Shown here one piece after another: positions 45,446-53,871 of a stretch of 64,000 bases of DNA; the stretch's first letter is position 1; each line of letters opens with the position of its first letter. The notes under the pieces were generated by a model. It did no database searches. It was not told where the DNA came from and saw only the letters and a program-made list of their open reading frames with translations. The stretch comes from Gulosibacter sediminis (GTDB lineage Bacteria; Actinomycetota; Actinomycetes; Actinomycetales; Microbacteriaceae). The stretch is taken from the NCBI RefSeq assembly GCF_023370115.1, contig NZ_CP097160.1:1054001-1118000 (forward strand). The letters run 5' to 3'. The translations under genes and the position numbers were made by a program.

Positions 45446-46728
45446 GCATCCGTGCCGCCCTGCCGACCCTGCCCGCGCGCTACGTCTCACCGGCCGTCGA
45501 TCGCCGCGACTTTGAGATCACGAGAACCCCCGCCACCGGCCCGGTGCTCAACTGGTGGCGCGGCGTGCCCGCCTGGCTCAAGATCGTGCTCATCTACGTT
45601 GCGTCGCGCGTGCTGACGACCATTGTGATGCTCATCTACGCGGGCAATCAGGAGGAGACCTGGCAGACGCCGGCCAACCCCGGCTACTTCCCCTTTGCGA
45701 ATATTTGGGACGGCGACTGGTACACCTACATCGCTTTTGCCGGGTATCCGACCGAACTGCCGGTCAACGAGCAGGGGCTCGTGACCGAGAACGCCTGGGC
45801 GTTCATGCCGGTCTATCCGTTCCTCGTGCGCGGCATCTCGATCATCACGACGCTGCCGTTCGAGGTCTGCACGGTGCTCGTGTCGGCCGTCGCCGGCCTC
45901 GGCGTCGCGCTCGGCTTCTACAAGCTGCTGCGCCGATTCGTGAGCCAGAACGTCGCGATCTTCGCGGTGACGCTGCTCTGCATCGGCCCGGTCTCGCCGC
46001 TGTTCCAGGTGGCCTACGCCGAGAGCCTTCACCTCTGGATGCTCGTGACGCTCCTCAACCTGCTGGTCGAGCGCCGCTGGTTGCTGATGCTGCCGCTCGT
46101 CGCGATCGCCTCGCTCACCCGGCCCACGGGCCTCGCGTGGGCCTTCACGCTATTTCTCTACATCCTCTACCGCTACTGGAACCGCTACCGCGCGCGGGTC
46201 GAGCGCTTCGACCGCAAGGAGCAGCAGCAGGCGTGGCTCGCGGCGATCTTCTCGGGCATCATGGGGCTTGCGTGGCTCATTATCGCCGCGATCGCGACGG
46301 GCAGATTCGACGCCTATCTCGAGACCGAGTTCGCGTGGCGCCGGCACTACACCGGCGGCGTGCACACGCCACCCTTCACCGCCTGGTTCTTCGGCGCCGA
46401 CTTCTGGTTCGGGCCGGTGGTTGGCGCGCTGCTTGTGCTCGCCATCGTTGCGGTCATGATCATTTGGTTCGGCTCGCGCACGCTGAGCCGCTTCGGCATC
46501 GAGATTCGACTCTGGGGCATCGCCTACTTCAGCTACGTCTTCGCCGTGTTCTTCCCGCAGTCGTCGACGTTCCGCCTCCTGTTCCTACTGTTCCCGGCCG
46601 CCGCGCCGCTCGCCCTGCCGAGATCCCCGCTCTATCGCGCGCTCCTCTCCCTTGGCGCGTTCCTCGCACAGGTGCTCTGGCTGCACTGGATGTGGTTTGT
46701 CATCGGACGCGACTGGACCCCGCCGTAA
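45442..46728 (+). CDS. Polytopic mannosyltransferase-like membrane protein (GT-C, PIG-V-like)
   Basis: A 428-aa membrane protein with about ten hydrophobic helices. The first external loop has WDGDWYTYIAFAGYPTELPV, matching the WDxxWY..IA..GY motif of PIG-V-like and actinobacterial mannosyltransferases that use polyprenyl-phosphate-mannose. AFMPVYPFLVRGI and SLTRPTGLAWAFTL are further family marks. It may build lipomannan-like or glycoprotein glycans (inference). The TTG at 45442 is chosen because GGAGG lies 7 nt before it and it overlaps the dapE stop by 4 nt; the frame has no ATG before the second helix. Confidence 0.78.
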   Translation: MSIRAALPTLPARYVSPAVDRRDFEITRTPATGPVLNWWRGVPAWLKIVLIYVASRVLTTIVMLIYAGNQEETWQTPANPGYFPFANIWDGDWYTYIAFAGYPTELPVNEQGLVTENAWAFMPVYPFLVRGISIITTLPFEVCTVLVSAVAGLGVALGFYKLLRRFVSQNVAIFAVTLLCIGPVSPLFQVAYAESLHLWMLVTLLNLLVERRWLLMLPLVAIASLTRPTGLAWAFTLFLYILYRYWNRYRARVERFDRKEQQQAWLAAIFSGIMGLAWLIIAAIATGRFDAYLETEFAWRRHYTGGVHTPPFTAWFFGADFWFGPVVGALLVLAIVAVMIIWFGSRTLSRFGIEIRLWGIAYFSYVFAVFFPQSSTFRLLFLLFPAAAPLALPRSPLYRALLSLGAFLAQVLWLHWMWFVIGRDWTPP

Positions 46729-46731
46729 ACT
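46726..46731 (+). promoter_or_regulatory. -10 element (TAAACT) for the leaderless acyl-CoA synthetase gene
   Basis: TAAACT ends 6 nt before the ATG at 46738 and its first three bases are the stop codon of the preceding gene. This compact layout lets the synthetase be transcribed apart from the dapE unit. Confidence 0.6.
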
Positions 46732-46737
46732 GGCGAA

Positions 46738-48525
46738 ATGGACCCCACCGCAGCCCCCGCATCCACCGATACCGAGCGCTTTCGGGCCGCCCGCGACCTC
46801 CTCTTGCGCCACCGCACCGACGCGGCAGCCGCGCAGGCGGAGTTCGCCTGGCCCGAGGTGAGCGACTCCTTCAATTGGGCGCACGACTGGTTCGACGTCA
46901 TCGCCGACGGCAACGAGACCACCGCGCTCTGGATCGTCGAGGACGACGAGTCCGAGGCGAAGTACTCGTTTGACACGCTGCGCCGCCGGTCGAATCAGGT
47001 CGCGCGCTGGCTGCTCGAACTCGGGGTGCGCCCGGGCGACGCCGTCATGCTCATGCTCGCGAACCGCGTCGAGCTCTGGGAGTCGATGCTCGCGGTGCTC
47101 AAGCTCGGCGCCGTCGTCATGCCGACCGTCGTCGTGCTCGCCTCGGGCGACCTCGAAGACCGGGTCGAGCGCGGCGAGGCGAAGTGGGTCATCACCGACG
47201 AGGCCGACGCTGAGAAATTCGACTGGTTCGAGGGTGACATCAGGGTCATCGCGGTGCCCAAGGCGCGCGGCCCCGAGCGCGTCGCGATCGGCATCAGCAA
47301 CGACTTTGACCTTAACCGAGAGCGGCACGACTACGCGGCGTCGCAGGGCGTCTCGGATGCGCCGGTCGAGCGGGGTGCGGGCGGCGAGGCTCCTGCGCTG
47401 GCCTACTTCACGTCGGGCACGACCTCGAAGCCGAAGATCGTGATTCACTCGCACCGCTCGTACCCGGTCGGCCACCTCAGCACGATGTATTGGATCGGCG
47501 TGCAGCCGGGCGACACTCACATGGTGATCTCGTCGCCGGGCTGGGCGAAGCACGCGTGGAGCGCATTCTTCGGCCCCTGGATCGCCGAGGCCACGATCTA
47601 CGTCGACAACTACGCGAAGTTCGACCCCGACCAGCTGCTCCAGCACCTCGAGCGCGCGGGCGTCAACACCTTCTGCGCGCCGCCGACCGTGTGGCGCATG
47701 CTGATCAAGCATGGCCAGACGCAGCGGCCCTCGGGCCTGCGAGAGGCCATCTCGGCGGGCGAACCGCTCAACCCCGAGGTGATTGCGCGCATCCGCGAAT
47801 GGTGGGGACTCGAGATTCGCGACGGTTACGGCCAGACTGAGATGACGGCGGCGATCGGCAACCCGCCCGGCTCGGTGGTCGCGCCGGGCTCGATGGGCAA
47901 GGCGCTGCCGGGCATCCGGGCCGTGCTCGTTGACCAACACACCGACGAGCGCATCCCCGATGACCGGATGCGCGTCGAGGGCGAGGTGTGCATCGACTTG
48001 GCCGGCGGCGGGCCGATCTCGATCATGTCGGGTTACTTCGGCAACGACGAGGCGACCGCGGACCGGCGCCGGGGCGGGGTGTTCCACACCGGCGATGTCG
48101 CCCAGCGTGACGACTCGGGGCGGCTCACATTTGTGGGCCGCACCGACGACATCTTCAAGTCGAGCGACTACAAGGTCTCGCCGTTCGAGGTCGAGTCGGC
48201 GCTGATCGAGCACGAGTTCGTCGCCGAGGCCGCGGTGGTCGGCGCGCCAGACGACACCCGCCTCAACATCACGAAGGCGTACATCCAGCTCGCCCCGGGC
48301 TTCGAACCGAGCGCGGACGTCGCCTTCGCGATTCTCAAGCACGCGCGCGAGTCGCTGCCGCCGTTCCTCCGCGCCCGCCGCATCGAGTTCTACGAGCTGC
48401 CGAAGACGGCCAGCGGCAAGATCCGCCGGGTCGAGCTACGCGACCGCGAGCAGCAGTTTGCGCGCCGCAACGAGCGCATCCCGAACGAATATCGGGAGTC
48501 CGACTTCCCGGGGCTGAAGGGCTAG
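46738..48525 (+). CDS. AMP-forming acyl-CoA synthetase (acetyl/medium-chain type)
   Basis: A 595-aa ANL-superfamily ligase that activates a carboxylic acid to acyl-AMP and then acyl-CoA. P-loop-like motif: LAYFTSGTTSKPKIVIHSHR (about 222-241); acid-binding region SSPGWAKHAWSAFFGPWIAE; A5 motif RDGYGQTEMTAAIG; A7 HTGDVAQRDDSG; hinge FVGRTDDIFKSSDYKVSPFE; and the catalytic Lys in LPKTASGKIRRVELR. The set resembles AcsA/AcsM-like acyl-CoA synthetases rather than long-chain enzymes; substrate length cannot be read. It ends at a perfect hairpin shared with sodA. Confidence 0.9.
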   Translation: MDPTAAPASTDTERFRAARDLLLRHRTDAAAAQAEFAWPEVSDSFNWAHDWFDVIADGNETTALWIVEDDESEAKYSFDTLRRRSNQVARWLLELGVRPGDAVMLMLANRVELWESMLAVLKLGAVVMPTVVVLASGDLEDRVERGEAKWVITDEADAEKFDWFEGDIRVIAVPKARGPERVAIGISNDFDLNRERHDYAASQGVSDAPVERGAGGEAPALAYFTSGTTSKPKIVIHSHRSYPVGHLSTMYWIGVQPGDTHMVISSPGWAKHAWSAFFGPWIAEATIYVDNYAKFDPDQLLQHLERAGVNTFCAPPTVWRMLIKHGQTQRPSGLREAISAGEPLNPEVIARIREWWGLEIRDGYGQTEMTAAIGNPPGSVVAPGSMGKALPGIRAVLVDQHTDERIPDDRMRVEGEVCIDLAGGGPISIMSGYFGNDEATADRRRGGVFHTGDVAQRDDSGRLTFVGRTDDIFKSSDYKVSPFEVESALIEHEFVAEAAVVGAPDDTRLNITKAYIQLAPGFEPSADVAFAILKHARESLPPFLRARRIEFYELPKTASGKIRRVELRDREQQFARRNERIPNEYRESDFPGLKG

Positions 48526-48545
48526 TACGGCGCTTCGGAAACGAG

Positions 48546-48577
48546 TTGGGGCGGGTGGCAATTGCCACCCGCCCCAA
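48546..48577. terminator. Bidirectional terminator, perfect 32-bp palindrome
   Basis: TTGGGGCGGGTGGCAA followed directly by its reverse complement; pairing continues outward with a single mismatch to 48541-48582. It separates the convergent acyl-CoA synthetase and sodA genes, 13 nt from the sodA stop. Confidence 0.8.
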
Positions 48578-48590
48578 GTCGTCAGCGGAG

Positions 48591-49184
48591 TTACTTCGCG
48601 GCGTCGATGCGCTCGGCGACGTTCTTCCAGTTGACGATGTTCCAGAAGGCCTTCACGTAGTCGGGCTTGACGTTGAGGTAGTCAAGGTAGAAGGCGTGCT
48701 CCCACATGTCGAGCATGAGCAGCGGGGTGACGCCGAACGGCACGTTGCCCTGCTGATCGAAGAGCTGGAAGGTCGAGACGTTGCCGGTCACGTTGTCGCG
48801 GCCGAGCACCGCCCAGCCCGAGCCCTGGATGCCGAGGGCAGCCGCGGTGAACTGCGCCTGGAACTTCTCGAGGCCACCGAACTCGGTGTCGAGCAGCTCC
48901 TTGGCCGAGCCGGCCGGCTCTTCGTAGTCGGGGGTGAGGTTGGTCCAGAAGATCGAGTGGTTGTTGACGCCACCGGCGTTGAACGCGAGGTCCTTCTCGA
49001 GCTTGTTGATGTTCGCGAAGTCGCCCTTGTCGCGCGCGTCGGCGAGCTGCTCGAGGGCCGTGTTCGCGCCCTTGACGTAGGTCGCGTGGTGCTTGTCGTG
49101 GTGCAACTCCATGATCTTGCCCGAAATGTGGGGCTCGAGAGCGCTGTAGTCGTAAGGAAGGTCGGGAAGCGTGAACTCAGCCAT
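48591..49184 (-). CDS. sodA: Superoxide dismutase, Mn/Fe family
   Basis: A 197-aa dismutase converting superoxide to peroxide and oxygen. Metal ligands: H28 in IMELHHDKHHATYV, the His in GGVNNHSIFWTNL, and Asp and His in LMLDMWEHAFYLDY. The GGLEKFQAQFTAAALGIQGSG segment is typical. Residues favour manganese (inference). No signal peptide. The start at 49184 gives MAEFTLPDLPYDYSALEPH; upstream in-frame codons are not conserved. Together with tpx it forms part of the oxidative defence seen in this window. Confidence 0.97.
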   Translation of the reverse strand: MAEFTLPDLPYDYSALEPHISGKIMELHHDKHHATYVKGANTALEQLADARDKGDFANINKLEKDLAFNAGGVNNHSIFWTNLTPDYEEPAGSAKELLDTEFGGLEKFQAQFTAAALGIQGSGWAVLGRDNVTGNVSTFQLFDQQGNVPFGVTPLLMLDMWEHAFYLDYLNVKPDYVKAFWNIVNWKNVAERIDAAK

Positions 49185-49420
49185 GAGGAGGCATTTCCTT
49201 TCGTAGGGACGCGAAACACGATGTCGCGGGACAAAGCTAATCAACGGGTGTGCCGGATCAACTTCCTCGAGACTATCGCCTGCTTCTTGATGCAACCCGA
49301 CCGGCCCGAAAATCATTCCCACGCATGGTTTATGACGCAAGTGAAGGCCATTCATCGGCGCCATTGCAGGGAAGTGGGATAATAGAGGTCGTCCCTACAA
49401 CTACGGAAGGCAGAAGACTC

Positions 49421-49591
49421 ATGGCTGCAATGAAGCCGCGCACTGGCGACGGACCAATGGAAGCGGTCCGCGAGGGCCGACTCATCATCGTACGGGTACC
49501 GCTGGAGGGTGGCGGCCGCTTGGTCGTGTCTGTCAACGACGACGAGGCGAAGGAGCTCGCCTCGGCCCTGAGCGGCGCCGTCGAGAGCTAG
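49421..49591 (+). CDS. DUF3117 small protein
   Basis: A 56-aa protein of the actinobacterial DUF3117 family, recognisable over its whole length: MAAMKPRTGDGPMEAVREGR, then IIVRVPLEGGGRLVV and DDEAKELASALSGAV. Function unknown; it is one of the most conserved small proteins of actinobacteria. GGAAGG lies 11 nt before the ATG. The 236-bp gap to sodA (divergent) contains no other gene I can support. Confidence 0.9.
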   Translation: MAAMKPRTGDGPMEAVREGRLIIVRVPLEGGGRLVVSVNDDEAKELASALSGAVES

Positions 49592-49604
49592 GTTACTGAC
49601 GAGC

Positions 49605-49642
49605 ACGAGGGGCGCGTATCCGACCGGATGCGCGCCCCTCGT
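49605..49642. terminator. Terminator between DUF3117 and the methyltransferase gene
   Basis: A perfect 12-bp stem (ACGAGGGGCGCG at 49605-49616 with its complement at 49631-49642) with a 14-nt loop that itself contains a small palindrome (ATCCGACCGGAT). Followed by TCGTTTG on the plus strand. It serves both convergent genes. Confidence 0.75.
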
Positions 49643-49659
49643 TCGTTTGCGGCTGGCGG

Positions 49660-50295
49660 TTAGCGCCTGGCCGGTGTGGTGAGCTGCAGCACGCCGCCGT
49701 CGAGGGGCAAAACGCTGCAGATCAGGTCGGGGTGTCGCCCGAATTCGCGGATGAGGGCCCGCAGCGAGTTCGTGACGGGGTCGCGGCGCGCGGGGTCGGC
49801 GACCCTGCCCGAATTGAGGGCGTTGAGGGCGAGGATGCTGCCGCCCGAGCGGATGACGCGAAGCGCGTGCTGGAGATGCGCCGCGATGTGCTCGAGGTCG
49901 CTCGCGATGAGCACGAGGTCGTAGCTCGACTCGCTCATGCGCGGGAGCACCACCCGTGGATCGCCGCTGATGTTGCGAATCCACGCCGGCGCGTGCCCGG
50001 CCTGGAGCAGCGAGCGTCGCTCCTGGTCGAGCCGCTCGGCATCGTCATCAATTGACGTCACGGTAGCCTCGGGCGCGCCGCGGTGAAACGCGCAGCTCGC
50101 CTGGCCCGACGTCGTGCCAATCTGCATGATCTGAGTTGCGCTCGTTGCCGCCGCGAGAAACGCGAGGTGGCTGCCCAGGGTGGGGCTCAGCGCGGGGAGC
50201 CCCTCCGCCTGCGCATAGCGACGGGCCGCGAGCTGCGCCTTGGACTCGACTGATTGTTCGTCGAGATAGCGCCTTGCCAGTTCGAATTCGGCCAT
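49660..50295 (-). CDS. O-methyltransferase family 3-like (SAM-dependent)
   Basis: A 211-aa Rossmann-fold methyltransferase. The SAM motif I reads IMQIGTTSGQASCAFHRG (about 55-73, the usual G-x-G altered to GTTSG), the acidic residue that binds the ribose is in VTSIDDDAERLDQE, and YDLVLIASDLEHIAAHLQHA fits motif III/IV with Asp as metal ligand. Actinobacterial genomes keep a methyltransferase of this group next to tatB and mrp. Substrate unknown. Divergent from tatB, 23 bp apart. Confidence 0.82.
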   Translation of the reverse strand: MAEFELARRYLDEQSVESKAQLAARRYAQAEGLPALSPTLGSHLAFLAAATSATQIMQIGTTSGQASCAFHRGAPEATVTSIDDDAERLDQERRSLLQAGHAPAWIRNISGDPRVVLPRMSESSYDLVLIASDLEHIAAHLQHALRVIRSGGSILALNALNSGRVADPARRDPVTNSLRALIREFGRHPDLICSVLPLDGGVLQLTTPARR

Positions 50296-50318
50296 TGCAC
50301 CAGGCTACCCTGAAGGGT

Positions 50319-50744
50319 ATGGGCGGATTGACGTTCGAGAAACTTCTCGTGATCGCGGTCATCGCCATGTTCATTTTTGGGCCCGAGCGGCTTCCCGGCC
50401 TCGCCGAGGGCGCCGCGAAGCTCGTGAAGCGTGCCCGGCACTGGGTTGACGACACGAAGCAGCGCGTTTCCGACGAAATGGGCACGGACTTCACCGAGGA
50501 GGACTGGCGCAAGCTCGACCCGCGTCAGTACGACCCGCGGCGCATCGTGCGCGACGCCTGGAACGACGCGGGGCCGGCAGCCAGTTCGGGCGCGACGGCC
50601 GGTGCCGCGACCGCAATTGCGGCGGGCAGCGCGGCGGCGACCACGGCCGATTCGGCCCCGAGTTGGGCATCGTCGCTCGGCGCCTCCGCGGCCGCCGAGC
50701 AGCTTGTGCCCGGTATGGCGCCGTTCGACAGCGAGGCGACGTAG
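50319..50744 (+). CDS. tatB: Sec-independent translocase subunit TatB
   Basis: A 141-aa TatB. The N-terminal helix (LTFEKLLVIAVIAMFIFGPE) with the hinge FGPERLPGL and the amphipathic helix (AEGAAKLVKRARHWVDDTKQ) are diagnostic. The Ala/Ser-rich tail (about 85-141) is low complexity, as usual. TatB binds substrate twin-arginine signal peptides with TatC; the Rieske lipoprotein at 27648 is a likely client. TACCCT lies 7 nt before the ATG (leaderless). Position before mrp is conserved in actinobacteria. Confidence 0.93.
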   Translation: MGGLTFEKLLVIAVIAMFIFGPERLPGLAEGAAKLVKRARHWVDDTKQRVSDEMGTDFTEEDWRKLDPRQYDPRRIVRDAWNDAGPAASSGATAGAATAIAAGSAAATTADSAPSWASSLGASAAAEQLVPGMAPFDSEAT

Positions 50745-50751
50745 CCGCGGG

Positions 50752-51864
50752 TTAGTTCGGCCGCAGGCCGAGCGAGCGACCCGCGAGGCCGCGCGGGCGG
50801 GTCGCGAGGGCGCGCGCGGCGTCGCGCAGGGCGATGGCCGCGGGGGCGTCGGGATGCGCGAGCACGATCGGCGTGCCGGCGTCACCGTCGGTGCGCAGCA
50901 CGGTCGAGATCGGCACCTGGGCAAGCAGGGGAGCGCCGAGGCGCGACGCGACCTCCTCGCCTCCGCCAGCGCCGAAAAGGTCGAGGGTGTCGCCGTTCGG
51001 CAGCGCAGCCGGCGAGAGGGTCTCGATGACCCCGACCACGCGCTGGCCGGTCTTCGCAGCGAGCGCGCCCGAGCGCCACGCGACGTCTGCGGCGGCAGGT
51101 TGCGGGGTGGTGACGACGACGACCTCACTGCCGGGCAGCAGCTGCGAGAGCGAGATCGCGACGTCGCCCGTGCCCGGCGGCAAGTCGAGCAGGAGCACGT
51201 CGAGCTCGCCGAAGAACACGTCGCGGAGGAACTGTTCGAGCGTGCGGTGCAGCATCGGCCCGCGCCAGGCGACGATTTCGTCGGGGTCGGGCAGGAACAT
51301 CCCGATCGAAACCGCCTTCACGTCGTGCGCGACCGGCGGCAGCATCAGCTCGCCAACCTGTGTCGGCTGCGTGCCCGGCGCCATGCCGAGCAGGCCCGGA
51401 ATCGAGAAGCCGTAGACGTCGGCGTCGACGATGCCGACGGCGAGCCCCTCGGCCGCCATGGCGGCGCCGAGGTTCGCGGTGACTGTCGACTTGCCGACGC
51501 CGCCCTTGCCACTCGAGACGGCAATCACGCGGGTGAGCGAGTCCTTGCCGAACGGATGCGTTTTCGGCCGCGAGCCGCGCATCCGCGTGGTCAGCGCATC
51601 CCGCTGCTCGCGGGTCATCACACCCACGTCGAGGTCGTACGGGTCGGTGCCAATCGCGCGCTCGATCGCGGCCCGCACATCCCGCTCGATTTGGGATGCG
51701 GCGGGGCAGCCGACGATCGTGAGCCGGAGGTCGATGTGCGCGTGCGTACCCGGCTCGGCCGTGACGCCGCCGATCATGTCGAGCTCGGTGAGGGGACGCC
51801 GCAGTTCGGGGTCGATGACGGTCGCGAGCTCGGCGAGGATTCTCGCTTCGCGCGACTCAGTCAT
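50752..51864 (-). CDS. mrp: Mrp/NBP35-type Fe-S cluster carrier ATPase
   Basis: A 370-aa P-loop protein. The N-terminal MIP18-like domain (residues 1-90: LATVIDPELRRPLTELDMIG, LRLTIVGCPAASQIERDV) precedes the deviant Walker A VSSGKGGVGKSTVTANLGAA near 118, a DADVYGFSIPGLLG switch and the LLLDLPPGTGDVAISLSQ motif. The usual CxxC pair near the C-terminus of Fe-S carriers is not evident (the segment reads GGGEEVASRLGAPLL), as in many actinobacterial homologues. It supplies Fe-S clusters or has a related role. It overlaps the DUF1003 gene by 8 nt. Confidence 0.9.
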   Translation of the reverse strand: MTESREARILAELATVIDPELRRPLTELDMIGGVTAEPGTHAHIDLRLTIVGCPAASQIERDVRAAIERAIGTDPYDLDVGVMTREQRDALTTRMRGSRPKTHPFGKDSLTRVIAVSSGKGGVGKSTVTANLGAAMAAEGLAVGIVDADVYGFSIPGLLGMAPGTQPTQVGELMLPPVAHDVKAVSIGMFLPDPDEIVAWRGPMLHRTLEQFLRDVFFGELDVLLLDLPPGTGDVAISLSQLLPGSEVVVVTTPQPAAADVAWRSGALAAKTGQRVVGVIETLSPAALPNGDTLDLFGAGGGEEVASRLGAPLLAQVPISTVLRTDGDAGTPIVLAHPDAPAAIALRDAARALATRPRGLAGRSLGLRPN

Positions 51865-52447
51865 GCTTCGCGGTGCCTTCCTGGACCGACACGGGCAGCT
51901 CGTCGTCTTCGTCGCCCAGCTCCTCGATGTCTTCGAGCAGCGCGCGGATCTCGGCGCGGATGAAGTCCTTCGACGCGAGCTCGTTCACGAGCATCCGTAG
52001 CGCAACAACCTCGCGCGTGAGGTACTCGAGGTCGGCCGTGTTGCGCTCGGCGCGCTGGCGGTCCTGCTCGATCTGGACGCGGTCGCGGTCATCCTGCCGG
52101 TTCTGGGCCAGCAGCAGCATCGGCGCGGCGTAGGACGCCTGGAGCGAGAGCGCGAGGGTGAGGGCGATGAAGCCGAGGGCCGCCGAGTCGAATCGCCAGG
52201 CCTCGGGTGCGAGCGAGTTCCACGCGATCCACACCGCGACGAACACCGTGAGGATGATGAGGAACGCCGGGGTGCCCATGCCGCGCGCGACCGATTCCAT
52301 GACGCGGCCAACGAAATCGCCCTTCGGCTGCTCGCGCTGGTCGGTGCGGTCGCGAGACTTCGAGCGCGAGCGGTTCGCCTTCGGTGCCTTGGCCGTCTTG
52401 GGCACGCTCAAGAGTTCATCGTTGCGATCGATTTCAGCCACGGTCAC
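51857..52447 (-). CDS. DUF1003 membrane protein
   Basis: A 196-aa protein of the DUF1003 family. After a basic, disordered N-terminus (KAPKANRSRSKSRDRTDQRE) come two membrane helices: MGTPAFLIILTVFVAVWIAW and ALGFIALTLALSLQASYAAP. The family hallmark MLLLAQNRQDDRDRVQIEQD and the coiled coil with NTADLEYLTREVVALRMLVN follow, then an acidic end. Function unknown. It overlaps both the PRC/CBS gene (14 nt) and mrp (8 nt), so the three form one operon. Confidence 0.88.
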   Translation of the reverse strand: MTVAEIDRNDELLSVPKTAKAPKANRSRSKSRDRTDQREQPKGDFVGRVMESVARGMGTPAFLIILTVFVAVWIAWNSLAPEAWRFDSAALGFIALTLALSLQASYAAPMLLLAQNRQDDRDRVQIEQDRQRAERNTADLEYLTREVVALRMLVNELASKDFIRAEIRALLEDIEELGDEDDELPVSVQEGTAKHD

Positions 52448-53813
52448 CTCCTGGCGGACGCCCCGTGCCGCCGGTGCGCTGGCGCACCTCGGTGGCGATG
52501 GGCGTGGGGTTTGCTTGCTTGGGCAGCGAGATCGCGGCCGTCACGGGGCCGAGGCCCTCCGTGTTGTCGTCGGCCGCGGCCTTGGCGCGCCAGTCGTCGG
52601 GGAGGATGTGGTCGAGCACGTCGTCGACCGTAATGACGCCGACGAGGCGGTCGTCATCGTCGATGACGGGCAGCGCTACGAGGTCGTACCGCGCGAGGGA
52701 ACGCACGACGTCGATATCTCGGGTGGAGGTGTGGGCGGGCTCGACGCGGTTGTCGAGGATCGACCCGACGCGTTCGTGAGGCGGGTAGCGCAGGAGCCGC
52801 TGGAAGTGCACGAGGCCGAGGTAGCGGCCCGTGGGCGGTTCGTACGGCGAGGCGGTCACGAACACCGCGGTGGCGAGCGCGGGCGCGATTTCGCTGCGGC
52901 GAATGAGCACGAGCGCCTCGGCGATCGTCGTGTCGGCCGAGACGATGATCGGATCGGTCGTCATGAGGCCACCGGCCGTGTTTGGCTCGAACTCGAGCAG
53001 CATGCGCACGTCTTCGGCTTCCTCGGGCTCCATGAGCTCGAGGAGGGCGGCCGACTTGGCTGCGTCGAGGCGGCCAATCAGGTCGGCCGCGTCGTCCGGC
53101 TGCATCTGGTCGAGCACGTCGGCGGCGCGCTCCTGGTCGAAGTGTTCGATGATGACGAGCTGGTCGTCCTCGTGCATCTCTTCGAGCACATCGGCGAGCC
53201 GCTCATCCGGCATTTCTTCGACGACGGCGAGGCGACGCCCCTCGGGCAACTCGAGCAGGGCATCCGCGAGGTCGCTCGGCTCCATCTCGGAGTGCGCGGT
53301 GAGGAACTGGGTGGCCTGGGCCTCGTCGCCGGGTTCGATGTCGAGCTCGATCTCGTCCCAATCGGCGTAGCGCGTGGGCGCTTTGCCAAAGGTGAACTTC
53401 GATGTGCGGGGGAGGCGCAGGTAGAGCTGGCCGATTGACCAATCGCCGGCGTCGTCTTCTTCGATCGCGACGTCCTCGATCGTCGCTCGGACCTTTTTGT
53501 CGCGCAGCACGCCGGTGCGGTCGAGTACGTCGGCGAGCACACGAACCTCTTCACCGCGCTGCTCGAAGGTGCGGGTGTCGACCTCGTCCCACTCGACGAT
53601 GAGCTGCGCTGAGCCGATCGCGGTGACGAGCTGCATCGGCACGAAGACGAGACGGCGCGCACCGCTGGCCTCGACGAGCAAGCCGTTGACGTGGGGCGCG
53701 TGTTCGGAGCGGAAATTCACGATCACATCTCGCAGGCGTCCCACCCGATCACCGTCGGGATCGAAGACCGGGGTGTTGGCGAGGCGCGCGACAAAAACCT
53801 TCGAAGCACTCAC
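52434..53813 (-). CDS. PRC-barrel / MgtE_N / CBS-pair protein (soluble, MgtE-like regulator)
   Basis: A 459-aa cytoplasmic protein with three parts: PRC-barrel-like strands at the N-terminus (VFDPDGDRVGRLRDVIVNFR, and a second set near 115-150), a MgtE_N superhelix (about 170-290: EPSDLADALLELPEGRRLAV, HEDDQLVIIEHFDQERAADV, MQPDDAADLIGRL), and a CBS pair (MTTDPIIVSADTTIAEALVL; VGVITVDDVLDHILPDDW). It lacks the membrane channel of MgtE, so it cannot transport magnesium; a sensing role is likely (inference). The GTG at 53813 gives MSASKVFVARLAN. First gene of the operon with DUF1003 and mrp. Confidence 0.85.
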   Translation of the reverse strand: MSASKVFVARLANTPVFDPDGDRVGRLRDVIVNFRSEHAPHVNGLLVEASGARRLVFVPMQLVTAIGSAQLIVEWDEVDTRTFEQRGEEVRVLADVLDRTGVLRDKKVRATIEDVAIEEDDAGDWSIGQLYLRLPRTSKFTFGKAPTRYADWDEIELDIEPGDEAQATQFLTAHSEMEPSDLADALLELPEGRRLAVVEEMPDERLADVLEEMHEDDQLVIIEHFDQERAADVLDQMQPDDAADLIGRLDAAKSAALLELMEPEEAEDVRMLLEFEPNTAGGLMTTDPIIVSADTTIAEALVLIRRSEIAPALATAVFVTASPYEPPTGRYLGLVHFQRLLRYPPHERVGSILDNRVEPAHTSTRDIDVVRSLARYDLVALPVIDDDDRLVGVITVDDVLDHILPDDWRAKAAADDNTEGLGPVTAAISLPKQANPTPIATEVRQRTGGTGRPPGGDRG

Positions 53814-53871
53814 CTGCCCAATGCTAGTGGTGTCCCAGATTCTTCTCCTGATCTGGCGGGATAATTTCGGT

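Noticed and set aside
46585-48342. A 585-codon open frame antisense to the acyl-CoA synthetase gene
   Set aside because: The synthetase motifs on the plus strand are complete; the antisense product is Arg/Val/Asp-rich without structure.
50431-51963. A 510-codon open frame overlapping tatB, mrp and DUF1003
   Set aside because: It lies in the wrong frame or strand to three well-supported genes and consists of arginine-rich sequence.
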